DNA of 64,000 nucleotides from Streptomyces sp. CG1 (lineage in GTDB: Bacteria > Actinomycetota > Actinomycetes > Streptomycetales > Streptomycetaceae). The translations under genes and the position numbers were made by a program. The notes beneath the pieces were generated by a model. The model was not told the origin of the DNA. It ran no database searches and worked only from the letters and a program-made list of their open reading frames with translations. Position 1 is the first letter of the stretch. Every line of letters starts with the position of its first letter. This document shows positions 33,342-42,823 of this stretch, one piece after another. The DNA is taken from contig NZ_CP163518.1 of the NCBI RefSeq assembly GCF_041080625.1, positions 4,030,001 to 4,094,000 on the forward strand. The letters run 5' to 3'.

Positions 33342-34091
33342 ATGGCAGCCCGGGACCTTCAGGAGCGGATCAAGAAGCTGATCGTGGACCGGCGGCTGCC
33401 CTCGGGAGCCCCGCTGCCGACCGAGCCGGAGCTGATGGAGTACCTCGGCGCGAGCCGGAACTCCGTGCGCGAGGCCCTGAAGGCGCTGCAGGCGATGGGG
33501 ATCGTGGAGATCCGGCACGGGTTCGGGACGTACGTCGGCTCGATGTCCTTCGCGCCGATGATCGAGGGGCTGGCCTTCCGCACCGTCACCGGCCACTACC
33601 GGGGCGAGGACTCGCTGCTGCAGCTGCTGGAGCTGCGCGAGGCCGTGGAGACCGGGCTGGTCTCCCGGCTGGCCGGGCGGCTGCCCGAGGCGGACCTCGT
33701 CGAACTGGACGCCCTCGTGCACCGTATGGAACGGGAGGCCGCCGAGGGGGCGGGCCTCGCCGAGACGGACCGGGCCTTTCACGCCACCCTCTACCGGGGG
33801 CTGGACAACGTGTTGCTGAGCGAGGTGCTGGAGGCGTTCTGGGATGCCTTCCACCGGGTGCAGCGGGATCTGGTGGGCGTGCCGCAGGACCCCAGGGTCA
33901 CCTGCCGGCAGCACCGGGAGATCCTGGACGCGGTCCGGTCCGGCGACTCGATGCGGGCGGAGGAGGCCATAAGAGACCACTTCGGCAACATCCGTGTCCG
34001 CCTCTCCGCCACCGGCGCACACCGGCCCTCCGAGACCACCGGCGCATCCCGGCCTCCCGAGCCCCACGCGCGCCACAATGAACGGGTTTGA
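33342..34091 (+). CDS. GntR-family regulator, FadR subfamily
   Basis: A 249-residue protein: winged helix at about 5-70 (LQERIKKLIVDRRLPSGAPL, LGASRNSVREALKALQAMGI) and an all-helical FCD domain (LLQLLELREAVETGLVSRL; AFHATLYRGLDNVLLSEVL; HREILDAVRSGDSMRAEEAI with the metal-binding His pattern). Effectors of this group are usually carboxylic acids. ATG 33342. It stands 317 bp before cslA on the same strand; no clear target is adjacent. Confidence 0.87.
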   Translation: MAARDLQERIKKLIVDRRLPSGAPLPTEPELMEYLGASRNSVREALKALQAMGIVEIRHGFGTYVGSMSFAPMIEGLAFRTVTGHYRGEDSLLQLLELREAVETGLVSRLAGRLPEADLVELDALVHRMEREAAEGAGLAETDRAFHATLYRGLDNVLLSEVLEAFWDAFHRVQRDLVGVPQDPRVTCRQHREILDAVRSGDSMRAEEAIRDHFGNIRVRLSATGAHRPSETTGASRPPEPHARHNERV

Positions 34092-34408
34092 GCGGTAAAC
34101 ACCGCGTTTCGCATCTTGCGATCATGCGGATCATCGTAGAAACCTGGATGTCCAAGCTGCCGCTGTTTGGCGGGAGTTGGGGGGAAGCACCCGGTTGCCG
34201 GACCGGCGGGGAGGGGGCCCCGCTCATGAACCGCTGCCGAGGGGGGCATCATGCAACCGGAAGGTCGCCGTCCTGTGTCTGTACGGTGGGGAAGACGTGG
34301 GGACTGCGCACTGCCACCGAACCGTGCGTGCGGGCTTAAGGGGAGCCGGCCGCGCGCGGCAAAGGACCGACGAAACACGCGGTGACCTGCGTGTGGGGGG
34401 AATGACTC
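34092..34408. promoter_or_regulatory. 317-bp region before cslA, no gene seen
   Basis: Neither strand offers a convincing gene. The first 60 bases hold GCATCTTGCGATCATGCGGA, loosely dyadic, and a run of G-rich segments follows. A GGGGGG stretch precedes the cslA ATG. It probably contains the cslA promoter and 5' leader; I could not place -35/-10 boxes with confidence. Confidence 0.3.
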
Positions 34409-36388
34409 ATGACGTCGACGCCGACGGGCGCCGGACCGAGCCACGTTCACGACGATCCGTCACAGACCACACAGCTACGGGCGATCGGGCACCGGACGGG
34501 CCAGTTCCGCCGGATAAGGAAGAGCCTGCCGAGATACGACTACGAGCACTACAGCCGGCTCGCCGGCCCCCTCACCCAGCCCGACCCGACCAGGCCCTAC
34601 AGGGTGCAGTACCGGTCGCTGCTGTCGCAGGAGCCGCATCGCATCCGCGCCGCGCTCATGCTGGGCGCGGCTCCCGTGCTCTCCCTGGTCCTGCTGTTCT
34701 GGCTGCTCCAGCCCGAGCACTGGACCCAACGCGACTATCCCGCCTACGACTTCCTGCCGGCCCTCGACACCGTCATGCTCGTCTCGATCGGTCTGATCGA
34801 GTTCTTCCGCTGCATGAACGTGCTGTCCAACGCGCACGCGACGCTCGTCGCCCGTGACCCGGTCCCGGTCGTGCCCGAGACCGGCACCCGCGTCGCCTTC
34901 CTCACCTCCTTCGTGCCCGGCAAGGAGCCGCTGGAGATGGTGACGAAGACCCTGGAAGCGGCGGTCAAGCTGCGGCACCGGGGCCTGCTGCACGTGTGGC
35001 TGCTGGACGAGGGCGACGACCCGGCGGTCAAGGAGGTGTGCGCCCGGCTCGGCGTGCACCACTTCACCCGCAAGGGCGTCGAGCGGTGGAACCAGCCCAA
35101 GGGCCCGCACCGCGCCAGGACCAAGCACGGCAACTACAACGCCTGGCTGGAGGCGCACGGCGACGGCTACGACTTCTTCGCCTCCGTCGACACCGACCAC
35201 GTACCACTGCCCAACTACCTGGAGCGGATGCTCGGTTACTTCCGTGACCCGAACGTCGGCTTCGTCATCGGCCCGCAGGTCTACGGCAACTACGACACGT
35301 TCGTCACCAAGGCCGCCGAGTCCCAGCAGTTCCTCTTCCACGCCCTGATCCAGCGCGCCGGCAACCGCTACGGCGCCCCGATGTTCGTGGGCACCTCGAA
35401 CGCCGTACGCATCAGCGCCATCAAGCAGATCGGCGGGCTGTACGACTCGATCACCGAGGACATGGCGACGGGCTTCGAGATGCACCGCGCCAAGAACCCG
35501 GCGACGGGCCGGAAGTGGAAGTCGGTCTACACCCCGGACGTGCTCGCGGTGGGCGAGGGCCCAGGCGCCTGGACGGACTTCTTCACCCAGCAGCTGCGCT
35601 GGTCCCGGGGGACGTACGAGACGATCCTCAAGCAGTACTGGAAGGGCCTGTTCACGCTGGGGCCGGGCAAGCTCTTCAACTACACGATGATGATCATCTT
35701 CTACCCGATGTCCGCCCTCAACTGGATCCTCGCGGCGCTGAGTTGCGCGCTGTTCCTGGGCCTCGGCGCCTCGGGGGTGAACATCGACCCGACCGTGTGG
35801 CTGATGCTGTACGGCAACGCCTCCGCGCTCCAGATCGGCCTGTACATCTGGAACCGGCGGCACAACGTCTCCCCGCACGAGCCGGAGGGTTCGGGTGGTG
35901 TCGCGGGCATGGTGATGTCAGCCCTGTCGGCCCCTGTCTACGCCCGTTCCCTCATGGACGCCGTACTGCGCCGCAAGAGCAAGTTCGTGGTGACGCCCAA
36001 GGGTGAATCGGCGAGCCCCGACACGTTGTTCGGGACGTTCCGGATCCACTGGTTCTTCATCCTGGTCTTCGCCGGCTCGCTCGCCGCCGGCTTCGTGTTC
36101 GGGCACTCCCACCCCGCGATGATCACCTGGGCGTCCTTCGCCCTGCTGATCACCGCGTCGCCGATCTTCGCCTGGCGGTACACGCTGCGGCAGGAGAGGC
36201 GGAAGCCCCCCGCGGCCGCAGCCGAACCGCAGGCCCCGGCTCCGTACCCGGGCCACGCGCCGCACGTCCCGCAGCAGCGGCCCACCTGGGCGGCGGCCGG
36301 GCACGGGGAGCGGAGCGGGGACCAGAGCGGGAAGAACGAGCAGACCATGCAGATCGCCCTGGGCGGACTTGGGGGACGTAAGGAATGA
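34409..36388 (+). CDS. cslA: Cellulose synthase-like glycosyltransferase CslA
   Basis: A 659-residue GT2 membrane enzyme. N-terminal cytoplasmic 80 residues, two TM helices, catalytic domain with DEG region (WLLDEGDDPAVKE), DxD (ASVDTDHVPLP, about 261), TED (DSITEDMATGFEM, about 350) and QQLRW (QQLRWSRGTYETIL, about 395), then about five TM helices and a Pro/Ala-rich tail. Known in S. coelicolor (SCO2836): makes a beta-glucan-like polymer at hyphal tips, needed for morphogenesis. Start ATG 34409. Its stop overlaps glxA by 4 bp. Confidence 0.95.
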   Translation: MTSTPTGAGPSHVHDDPSQTTQLRAIGHRTGQFRRIRKSLPRYDYEHYSRLAGPLTQPDPTRPYRVQYRSLLSQEPHRIRAALMLGAAPVLSLVLLFWLLQPEHWTQRDYPAYDFLPALDTVMLVSIGLIEFFRCMNVLSNAHATLVARDPVPVVPETGTRVAFLTSFVPGKEPLEMVTKTLEAAVKLRHRGLLHVWLLDEGDDPAVKEVCARLGVHHFTRKGVERWNQPKGPHRARTKHGNYNAWLEAHGDGYDFFASVDTDHVPLPNYLERMLGYFRDPNVGFVIGPQVYGNYDTFVTKAAESQQFLFHALIQRAGNRYGAPMFVGTSNAVRISAIKQIGGLYDSITEDMATGFEMHRAKNPATGRKWKSVYTPDVLAVGEGPGAWTDFFTQQLRWSRGTYETILKQYWKGLFTLGPGKLFNYTMMIIFYPMSALNWILAALSCALFLGLGASGVNIDPTVWLMLYGNASALQIGLYIWNRRHNVSPHEPEGSGGVAGMVMSALSAPVYARSLMDAVLRRKSKFVVTPKGESASPDTLFGTFRIHWFFILVFAGSLAAGFVFGHSHPAMITWASFALLITASPIFAWRYTLRQERRKPPAAAAEPQAPAPYPGHAPHVPQQRPTWAAAGHGERSGDQSGKNEQTMQIALGGLGGRKE

Positions 36389-38319
36389 AGGACCAGGCCG
36401 GCCGCCGTCGTGCCCGCAGGCTTGCGATCGGTACGGCGGTGGTACTCGCGCTGGCCGGGATGAACGGGCCGTGGCTGTACCGCTTCGGCACCGCGCAATA
36501 CCACCAGTACAAGATCAACAGACCCGAGTACAAGGCCGAGAACGGCCACTGGGACATCATCGAGTTCCCGCCGGAGTACCGCCAGGACACCATCCACGCG
36601 GCGCTCCTGCACACCGGAAAGATCCTGCTGGTCGCGGGCTCGGGCAACAACCAGGACAACTTCGACAAGAAGAAGTTCGACACCCGGATCTGGGACCCGG
36701 TCAAGGGCACGATCAAGAAGATCCCCACACCCAACGACCTGTTCTGCACCGGCCACACCCAGCTGGCCAACGGCAATCTGCTGATCGCGGGCGGCACCAA
36801 GCGGTACGAGAAGCTCAAGGGGGACGTCAAGAAGGCCGGCGGCGTCATGATCCTCTACAACGAGAACCCGGACAAGCCGATCACCCTGCCCGCGGGCACC
36901 AGGTTCACCGGCAAGTCCAACGGCAAGACGTTCGCCTCACAGGACTCCGTGCTCCTTCCGCGCGCCCAGAAGGTCTTCGACAGGACCGGCAAGTGGCTGC
37001 GGAACAATCCCGGTTACGGCCGTGTCTACGTCGAGGCACCGCAGGAGGGCACCCAGTACGAGACCGGCACCCAGGACAACTACCGGATCCAGAGCCTGAC
37101 CGGCGCCGACGCGCGCAACACCTATGGCATCGCGCAGAAGCTCGCCCTCGACAAGAAGGACTTCGAAGGGATCAAGGACTCCTACGAGTTCGATCCGGTC
37201 GCCGAGCGGTACATCAAGGTCGACCCGATGAACGAGGCTCGCTGGTACCCGACGCTGACAACTCTGTCGGACGGGAAGATCCTCAGCGTCTCCGGCCTCG
37301 ACGACATCGGTCAGCTGGTGCCGGGCAAGAACGAGATCTTCGACCCGCAGACCAGGACGTGGACGTACACCAGGACGACCCGGCAGTTCCCGACGTATCC
37401 GGCGCTGTTCCTGATGCAGAACGGGAAGATCTTCTACTCGGGTTCGAACGCGGGCTACGGACCGGACAACGTGGGCCGGGAACCCGGTATCTGGGACGTG
37501 GACACCAACAGGTTCACCAAACTGCCCGGGCTCGGCGATCCGGACATGATGGAGACCTCCGGGACCGTGCTGTTGCCTCCGGCGCAGAACGAGAAGTTCA
37601 TGGTGGTCGGGGGTGGTGGCGTCGGTGAGTCCAAACTGTCGAGCAAGAAGACGCGGCTCATCGACCTGAAGGACCCGCATGCCAGGTTCACGGACGGGCC
37701 CGAGCTGGAGAAGGGGACCCGGTATCCGCAGAGCTCGATCCTGCCCGACGACACGGTTCTGGTGAGCGGTGGCTCCGAGGACTACCGGGGCCGCGGCGAC
37801 TCCGACATCCTGCAGGCGCGGCTGTACCACCCGGACAGCAACAGCTTCACCGAGGTCGCCGATCCGCTGGTGGGCCGGAACTACCACTCCGGGTCGATTC
37901 TGCTGCCGGACGGGCGGGTGATGTTCTTCGGCTCCGACTCGCTGTACGGCGACAAGGCGAACACGAAGCCGGGGAAGTTCGAGCAGCGGATCGAGATCTA
38001 CACGCCGCCGTATCTGTACCGGGACTCACGGCCGACGCTGAGCGGAGGCCCTCAGACGATTGCGCGGGGTGCGTCGGGGACGTTCACTTCAGACCATGCG
38101 TCGAGCATCAAGAAGGTGCGGCTGATCCGGCCGAGTGCCTCTACGCATGTGACGGATGTGGATCAGCGGTCCATCGCGCTGGACTTCAAGACGTCCGGGG
38201 ACAAGATCACGGTGACCGTGCCGCAGAACCGGAATCTGGTGCAGTCCGGGTGGTACATGCTGTTCGTGGACGACGACCAGGGGACGCCGTCCGAGGCGCA
38301 ATGGGTCAGGGTTCCGTAG
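36385..38319 (+). CDS. glxA: Copper radical oxidase GlxA
   Basis: A 644-residue galactose-oxidase-like enzyme with one N-terminal membrane anchor (RRLAIGTAVVLALAGMNGPW). A kelch-type beta-propeller follows, with C121 (LFCTGHTQ) as the cross-linking cysteine, a Tyr at 158 (MILYNE) as likely partner, W287 over the cofactor (NEARWYPT) and the metal-site pair Y500/H501 (GRNYHSGS). The last about 100 residues form the C-terminal domain (SGWYMLFVDDDQGTPSEAQW). Known for S. lividans/coelicolor GlxA: matures the CslA glycan at tips. Translationally coupled to cslA. Confidence 0.95.
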   Translation: MKDQAGRRRARRLAIGTAVVLALAGMNGPWLYRFGTAQYHQYKINRPEYKAENGHWDIIEFPPEYRQDTIHAALLHTGKILLVAGSGNNQDNFDKKKFDTRIWDPVKGTIKKIPTPNDLFCTGHTQLANGNLLIAGGTKRYEKLKGDVKKAGGVMILYNENPDKPITLPAGTRFTGKSNGKTFASQDSVLLPRAQKVFDRTGKWLRNNPGYGRVYVEAPQEGTQYETGTQDNYRIQSLTGADARNTYGIAQKLALDKKDFEGIKDSYEFDPVAERYIKVDPMNEARWYPTLTTLSDGKILSVSGLDDIGQLVPGKNEIFDPQTRTWTYTRTTRQFPTYPALFLMQNGKIFYSGSNAGYGPDNVGREPGIWDVDTNRFTKLPGLGDPDMMETSGTVLLPPAQNEKFMVVGGGGVGESKLSSKKTRLIDLKDPHARFTDGPELEKGTRYPQSSILPDDTVLVSGGSEDYRGRGDSDILQARLYHPDSNSFTEVADPLVGRNYHSGSILLPDGRVMFFGSDSLYGDKANTKPGKFEQRIEIYTPPYLYRDSRPTLSGGPQTIARGASGTFTSDHASSIKKVRLIRPSASTHVTDVDQRSIALDFKTSGDKITVTVPQNRNLVQSGWYMLFVDDDQGTPSEAQWVRVP

Positions 38320-39342
38320 TCAATTGGTGTTCTCGGCAAGGGCGAGTGCATAACTCGCCCACCACTCCCCCGCCTTCGGTCCGCCCTTGCAGGTGCCGTC
38401 GGACTCGCCCGGGCGCTTGACCCACAGGTAGGCGTCCACCAGCGGGTCCGCGGTCTTGGTCGTCGGGGGCTCTCCCAGGGCCCGGCCCGGTGGGTTGCAC
38501 CAGCGCTGGGCCGGGTCGCCGGACGTGTAGGGGCCGTTGCCGTTGCGGCTGGTGTCGATGACGAAGTGTTTGCCGCCCAGCTTGGACGAGAGTTGCTTGC
38601 CGTAGGCGAGGGAGTCCTGGGTGGAGTAGAAGTTGGAGACGTTGACGGAGAAGCCGTCGGCCTGGGCGATGCCAGCCCGTTGGAGGGGCTGGAGGATCTG
38701 GTCGGGGTGGCTCCAGCCGACGTTGCCCGCGTCCAGGTAGACCTTGGTGTTCTTCAGGGACTTGAGCTTGGCGATCGCGCCCTTGAGGAGGTCGTAGCGC
38801 TCCTCGTGGAACTGGGCCGGGGTGCAGCCGTCGGCAAGGTGGAGTACGGCGTCCGGTTCCAGGATCACGAGGGCGGAACGGTCCTCGATGCCCTGGGCCA
38901 CACCGTCGATCCAGGCACGATAGGCGTTGCCGTCGGCGGCTCCGCCCTGGGAGTACTGGCCGCAGTCGCGGTGCGGGATGTCGTAGAGGACGAGCAGGGC
39001 CGTGCGGTCGGACTTCTGGGCGGCCTCGGTGAAGCCGCGGGCCTCCTTCTCCGGGTTCTCCGGGCCGATCCACTCCCCCGTCGGCTGCTCGGCGATCTTC
39101 CGGAGCTGATCGGCCTTCGTCCTGTCGCCGGACTTGGTGTAGGCGGTGAGCCGGCGGGCCGCGGTGCCGTCCGGGTTCACCCAGAACGGATCGGCGGCCT
39201 TGGGCTGTTGGGTGATCCCGCCCCCGGCGTCACCGTTCTTGTCCCCGCCGCCGGAGGAGCATCCGGCGAGCAGCAGTGCCGCCCCCAGCGCGGCCGCCGC
39301 CGACGCCCGCACGGACGAACGGGCCCCCCTGCTGTCGTACAT
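38320..39342 (-). CDS. cslZ: GH6-family lipoprotein CslZ
   Basis: A 340-residue GH6 hydrolase. Lipobox LLLAGCSSG near residue 28 marks a lipoprotein. Family stretches: VLYDIPHRDCGQYSQGGAA, ALVILEPDAVLHLADGC with catalytic Asp, VYLDAGNVGWSHPDQI, FSVNVSNFYSTQDSLAYG and HFVIDTSRNGNGP. In S. coelicolor the third gene of the csl locus encodes such an endoglucanase, thought to open the wall for the polymer. Its stop codon abuts the glxA stop with no base between (38319/38320). Start at ATG 39342 gives a compact signal peptide. Confidence 0.9.
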   Translation of the reverse strand: MYDSRGARSSVRASAAAALGAALLLAGCSSGGGDKNGDAGGGITQQPKAADPFWVNPDGTAARRLTAYTKSGDRTKADQLRKIAEQPTGEWIGPENPEKEARGFTEAAQKSDRTALLVLYDIPHRDCGQYSQGGAADGNAYRAWIDGVAQGIEDRSALVILEPDAVLHLADGCTPAQFHEERYDLLKGAIAKLKSLKNTKVYLDAGNVGWSHPDQILQPLQRAGIAQADGFSVNVSNFYSTQDSLAYGKQLSSKLGGKHFVIDTSRNGNGPYTSGDPAQRWCNPPGRALGEPPTTKTADPLVDAYLWVKRPGESDGTCKGGPKAGEWWASYALALAENTN

Positions 39343-39441
39343 ACGAATCCCCCTGGTCCCCCCTGGGCGAACTGGTCCGGGTGCCAATCGTGGCATATCC
39401 GGGCGGTCCGTCACGAGGTCGCGTGGTGGGGCGTACCGGAG

Positions 39442-40110
39442 TCAGCGGGTGGTTCCGGTGAGGTACGCGGACACCACCACGTTGGCCGTGTAGCTGCGGC
39501 TGGCGCGGTCGAAGGTGCCGCCGCAGGTGATGAGGCGGAGTTCGGCGCGGCCGGGCCGGTGGGGGCCGTAGGCCTGGTGGGCGTCGAAGCCGGCGCGGGG
39601 CAGGACGCGGACGTCGTCGATGGTGAACGCGGCGACCTTGCCGTCCGAGCGGACGACCCGGACCGTGTTGCCGGGCTTGAGCGTGCTGAGCTTGTAGAAG
39701 ACCGCGGGGCGGCTCTCGGTGTCGACATGTCCGACCAGGAGTGCCGCTCCCCTGGTGCCGGGTTCGGGGCCGGCGCCGTACCAGCCGACCACGCCCGGCT
39801 GGTCGAAGGGCGGCGGGTCCACGGCACCCTGGGCGTCCAGGCCGCGGCTCACCACCGGTGCCTGCACGCCCAGTTGGGGGATGTCGACACGCTGGGGCAG
39901 GGCGTCTCCGAGGGGCTGGGCGGCGCGGGGCAGCAGTGCGGGGCCGACGGAGCCGAGGGCGAACACGCCACCCGTGGCGGGGGTGTCCGCGCCCCGCGGT
40001 ACGTCGGTCAGCGCGCGCCCCCACAGCCACAGCCCGAGCAGCAGCAGCGCCCAGGCCAGGCCGGTGATCAGCCGCCCGGTGCCGGTGGTGCGCTCGCGCT
40101 CGTCGGACAT
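39442..40110 (-). CDS. Class F-type sortase
   Basis: A 222-residue membrane-anchored sortase: one TM helix (GLAWALLLLGLWLWGRAL), then the beta-barrel with catalytic His (LLVGHVDTES), Cys (LRLITCGGTFD) and Arg (RASRSYTANVVV). Class F sortases are typical for actinobacteria; their substrates are often not linked. The gene directly upstream encodes a small secreted protein with a C-terminal membrane helix but no sorting motif. Confidence 0.88.
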   Translation of the reverse strand: MSDERERTTGTGRLITGLAWALLLLGLWLWGRALTDVPRGADTPATGGVFALGSVGPALLPRAAQPLGDALPQRVDIPQLGVQAPVVSRGLDAQGAVDPPPFDQPGVVGWYGAGPEPGTRGAALLVGHVDTESRPAVFYKLSTLKPGNTVRVVRSDGKVAAFTIDDVRVLPRAGFDAHQAYGPHRPGRAELRLITCGGTFDRASRSYTANVVVSAYLTGTTR

Positions 40111-40119
40111 GGGCCGTCT

Positions 40120-40686
40120 TCAGCGCGGGTCGCGGTTCCGCCGGGCGCGGAGCCCGACGGCGACCGCCGCGATCCCGGCGAGGGCGAGGCCCGTCACCGC
40201 CTGGACGGTGTCGGGCCCGGACTCGGTGGTGGCCACGGTGGCGAAGTGTGCGGTGCCGCCGCCTCCGGCGTGGACGGGGGCGACGGGCGAGGCACCGACG
40301 GCGGGCTCACGGCCGGGCGCCTGGCTCTGCCCGTTCCCCCGCTCACTCCCCGTTCCCCGGTCGCCCACCGTGATCCTCCCGCTGATCACGTAGTCGGCGC
40401 AGGTGACCTTGACGTCGTACACGCCCGGCTTGAGAGAGGAGCGGACGCGGGTCTCGCCGGACAGGCTGCCCTGGCCGCCGGTCAGCCGGGCGTCGGAGAC
40501 GAAGGCGGGTGAGACGGCGGTGCCCTGCGGCCCGGAGCAGCCGCGCACCCGCAGGCCCACGTCGGCGCCGGGCGCGGGGGAGGCAGGGGTCACGGAGACC
40601 GAGCCGGCGTCGGCCGCGTGGGCCGCCGGGGCGAGGACGGCGGCGGCCAGGATTCCTGTACAGAGAGTGAGGCGTGCTGAGCCCAT
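40120..40686 (-). CDS. Secreted membrane-anchored protein next to the sortase
   Basis: A 188-residue protein with a signal peptide (LTLCTGILAAAVLAPAAHA), a beta-sandwich-like domain (GSVSVTPASPAPGADVGLRV ... VYDVKVTCADYVISGRITV) containing two cysteines, a Gly/Ala/Pro-rich linker, and a C-terminal TM helix followed by RARRNRDPR. The end looks like a wall-sorting signal (helix plus basic tail) but lacks LPXTG or LAXTG. It is 9 bp before the sortase on the same strand, so it is co-expressed and might be a non-canonical substrate or partner. Confidence 0.75.
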   Translation of the reverse strand: MGSARLTLCTGILAAAVLAPAAHAADAGSVSVTPASPAPGADVGLRVRGCSGPQGTAVSPAFVSDARLTGGQGSLSGETRVRSSLKPGVYDVKVTCADYVISGRITVGDRGTGSERGNGQSQAPGREPAVGASPVAPVHAGGGGTAHFATVATTESGPDTVQAVTGLALAGIAAVAVGLRARRNRDPR

Positions 40687-40792
40687 CGTGAACCTCCAGA
40701 TATCAGGAGGCTCCCCCGGCTCGGGCGCCCCCGCATCCTCGGAGGGCGCCCGATTGCTCCGAATGGGTGGATCGGGGATTGAGAACCGCAGG

Positions 40793-41572
40793 TCAGACCA
40801 GGTCGACCAGATCGGCGATGGAGTCGACGACCTGGGAGGGGCGGAAGGGGTAGCGGTCGACGTCGTCGGGCTGGGTGACACCGCTGAGGACCAGGAAGGT
40901 GCGCATTCCGGCTTCCAGGCCCGCGAGGACGTCGGTGTCCATGCGGTCGCCGATCATCGCGGAGGTCTCGGAGTGGGCGCCGATCGCGTTCAGGCCGGCC
41001 CGCATCATCAGCGGGTTGGGCTTGCCGACGAAGTACGGCTTCTTGCCGGTCGCGGCCGTGATCAGGGCGGCGACCGAGCCGGTGGCGGGCAGGTCGCCCT
41101 CGGTGGAGGGGCCGACGTTGTCGGGGTTGGTGGCGATGAACCGGGCGCCGCCGTTGATCAGCCGTACGGCCTTGGTCAGGGCCTCGAAGGAGTAGGTGCG
41201 GGTCTCGCCGAGGATCACGAAGTCGGGGTCGTGGTCGGTGAGGATGTAGCCGATGTCGTGCAGTGCCGTGGTCAGTCCGGCCTCGCCGATGACGTAGGCG
41301 CTGCCGCCGGGGCGCTGGTCGCTCAGGAACTGGGCGGTGGCGAGCGCCGAGGTCCAGATGTTCTCCACCGGCACCTCCAGACCCATGCGGTGCAGCCGGG
41401 CGTGCAGGTCGCGGGCGGTGTAGATGGAGTTGTTGGTGAGGACCAGGAAGGGGCGCCCGGACTCACGCAGCTTCTTCACGAAGGCGTCGGCGCCGGGGAT
41501 CGGCACCCCCTCGTGGATCAGGACGCCGTCCATGTCGGTGAGCCATGACTCGATGGGCTTGCGGTCTGCCAT
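40793..41572 (-). CDS. NagD-type HAD phosphatase (HAD-IIA)
   Basis: A 259-residue HAD hydrolase: motif I WLTDMDGVLIHEG (nucleophile Asp 13 and Asp 15), motif II VLTNNSIYT, motif III FVGKPNPLMM and motif IV MIGDRMDTDVLAG. The length and motifs fit the NagD/p-nitrophenyl phosphatase group, acting on sugar or nucleoside monophosphates. It is downstream of the phosphonate-type operon on the same strand after a 140 bp gap, and probably separate. Confidence 0.9.
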   Translation of the reverse strand: MADRKPIESWLTDMDGVLIHEGVPIPGADAFVKKLRESGRPFLVLTNNSIYTARDLHARLHRMGLEVPVENIWTSALATAQFLSDQRPGGSAYVIGEAGLTTALHDIGYILTDHDPDFVILGETRTYSFEALTKAVRLINGGARFIATNPDNVGPSTEGDLPATGSVAALITAATGKKPYFVGKPNPLMMRAGLNAIGAHSETSAMIGDRMDTDVLAGLEAGMRTFLVLSGVTQPDDVDRYPFRPSQVVDSIADLVDLV

Positions 41573-41712
41573 GTTGTGCGTCTCCTGGCATGCGTACGGT
41601 CAAGAAAGCAGGGGCGAGAAAGCGGGGGGCGCCGGAACCACGGCGTACCGACGCCCCCAGCCTAGCCATCAGTGGCCTGATCCTGACCCCGGTCTGCTGC
41701 CGGTTGTCCAGG

Positions 41713-42768
41713 TCAGCTGCCGGTCGCCGACTTCCAGTCCTCGACGTAGGACGTGAGGTTCTTGTTGATGTCGTTCCAGTCGGGCTCGAAGAAGTCGACG
41801 CCGTCCATCAGCTTGGTGAGGGCGATGGCGTTGGCGTCGGTGGCCTTGACGTCCTGGCGGGCCGCGAAGCCGCCGCCGATCTCGCTGACCTCCTGCTGCT
41901 GCTTCTGCGCGAGCATGAAGTCGAGCAGCTTCTTGCCGTTCTCGCTGTGCGGGGCCTTGGCGGCGAGGCCGGCCGCGTACGGCAGGGCGAAGGTGGTGCG
42001 CTTGCCGTTCTTGTCGGCCGGGAACCAGATACCGAGGCCCGGCATGGTCTTGGACTGGGCGTAGTTCATCTGCACATCGCCGTTGGCGACGAGCAGTTCG
42101 CCCTTGTCCACCTTGGGCGCGAGCTTGCCCGTGGAGGCGGACGGGCCGACGTTGTTGGCCTGCAGCTTCTTCAGGTAGGCGAGGGCCTGGTCCTTGCCGC
42201 CGAAGTCGTGCATCGCCTTGATCAGGACGGCGGTGCCGTCACCGGCGACACCCGGGGTGGAGTACTGCAGCTTGTTCTTGTACTTGGCGTCGAGCAGCTC
42301 GTCCCAGGTCCTGGGGGCCTGCGTCAGCTCCTTCTTGTTGTAGACGAAGCCGAAGTAGTTGTCGACGACCGAGGTCCAGGTGCCGTCCGTGGCCTTGTCG
42401 GCGCCGCTGACCTGGCCTGCGTCCTTGGGCTCGTACTTCTCCAGCAGGCCCTTGTTGTCGGCCTCCTGGATGAAGGGCGGGAGGGTGACCAGCACATCGG
42501 CCTGCGGGTTGCTCTTCTCGCGGACGGCGCGCTGCACGATCTCGCCGGAGCCGCCCTCGACATACTTGACCTTGATACCGGTCTGCTTGGTGAAGTCCGC
42601 GAAGACCCTGTCGTACCAGCCGTCGCCCTTCTCGCCCTTGAGGCCGTCGGCGCTGTAGACGGTGACTTCCTTGGCGTCGGAGGCGGGGGAGGAGCCGCCG
42701 CAGGCGGACAGCGCGGGGGTGGCGAGGAGAGCGAGGGCTATGGCGAGCGTGCTGCGGGTTCTGGGCAT
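41713..42768 (-). CDS. 2-aminoethylphosphonate-type ABC transporter, substrate-binding lipoprotein
   Basis: A 351-residue extracellular binding protein, lipobox ALSACGGS at about residue 22. VTVYSADGLKGEKGDGWYD and GSGEIVQRAVREKSNPQADV are the ferric/phosphonate-binding-type class 2 fold; SNPQADVLVTLPPF is typical of the AEP group. It is the last gene of the operon beginning with the flavin oxidase at 47301 and delivers the substrate to the two permeases upstream. Confidence 0.85.
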   Translation of the reverse strand: MPRTRSTLAIALALLATPALSACGGSSPASDAKEVTVYSADGLKGEKGDGWYDRVFADFTKQTGIKVKYVEGGSGEIVQRAVREKSNPQADVLVTLPPFIQEADNKGLLEKYEPKDAGQVSGADKATDGTWTSVVDNYFGFVYNKKELTQAPRTWDELLDAKYKNKLQYSTPGVAGDGTAVLIKAMHDFGGKDQALAYLKKLQANNVGPSASTGKLAPKVDKGELLVANGDVQMNYAQSKTMPGLGIWFPADKNGKRTTFALPYAAGLAAKAPHSENGKKLLDFMLAQKQQQEVSEIGGGFAARQDVKATDANAIALTKLMDGVDFFEPDWNDINKNLTSYVEDWKSATGS

Positions 42769-42823
42769 GGCGAGGCCAACTCCTGGCGTATTAAGGGGTG
42801 TTCGGGGAGGCTCGGGGGGTGGG

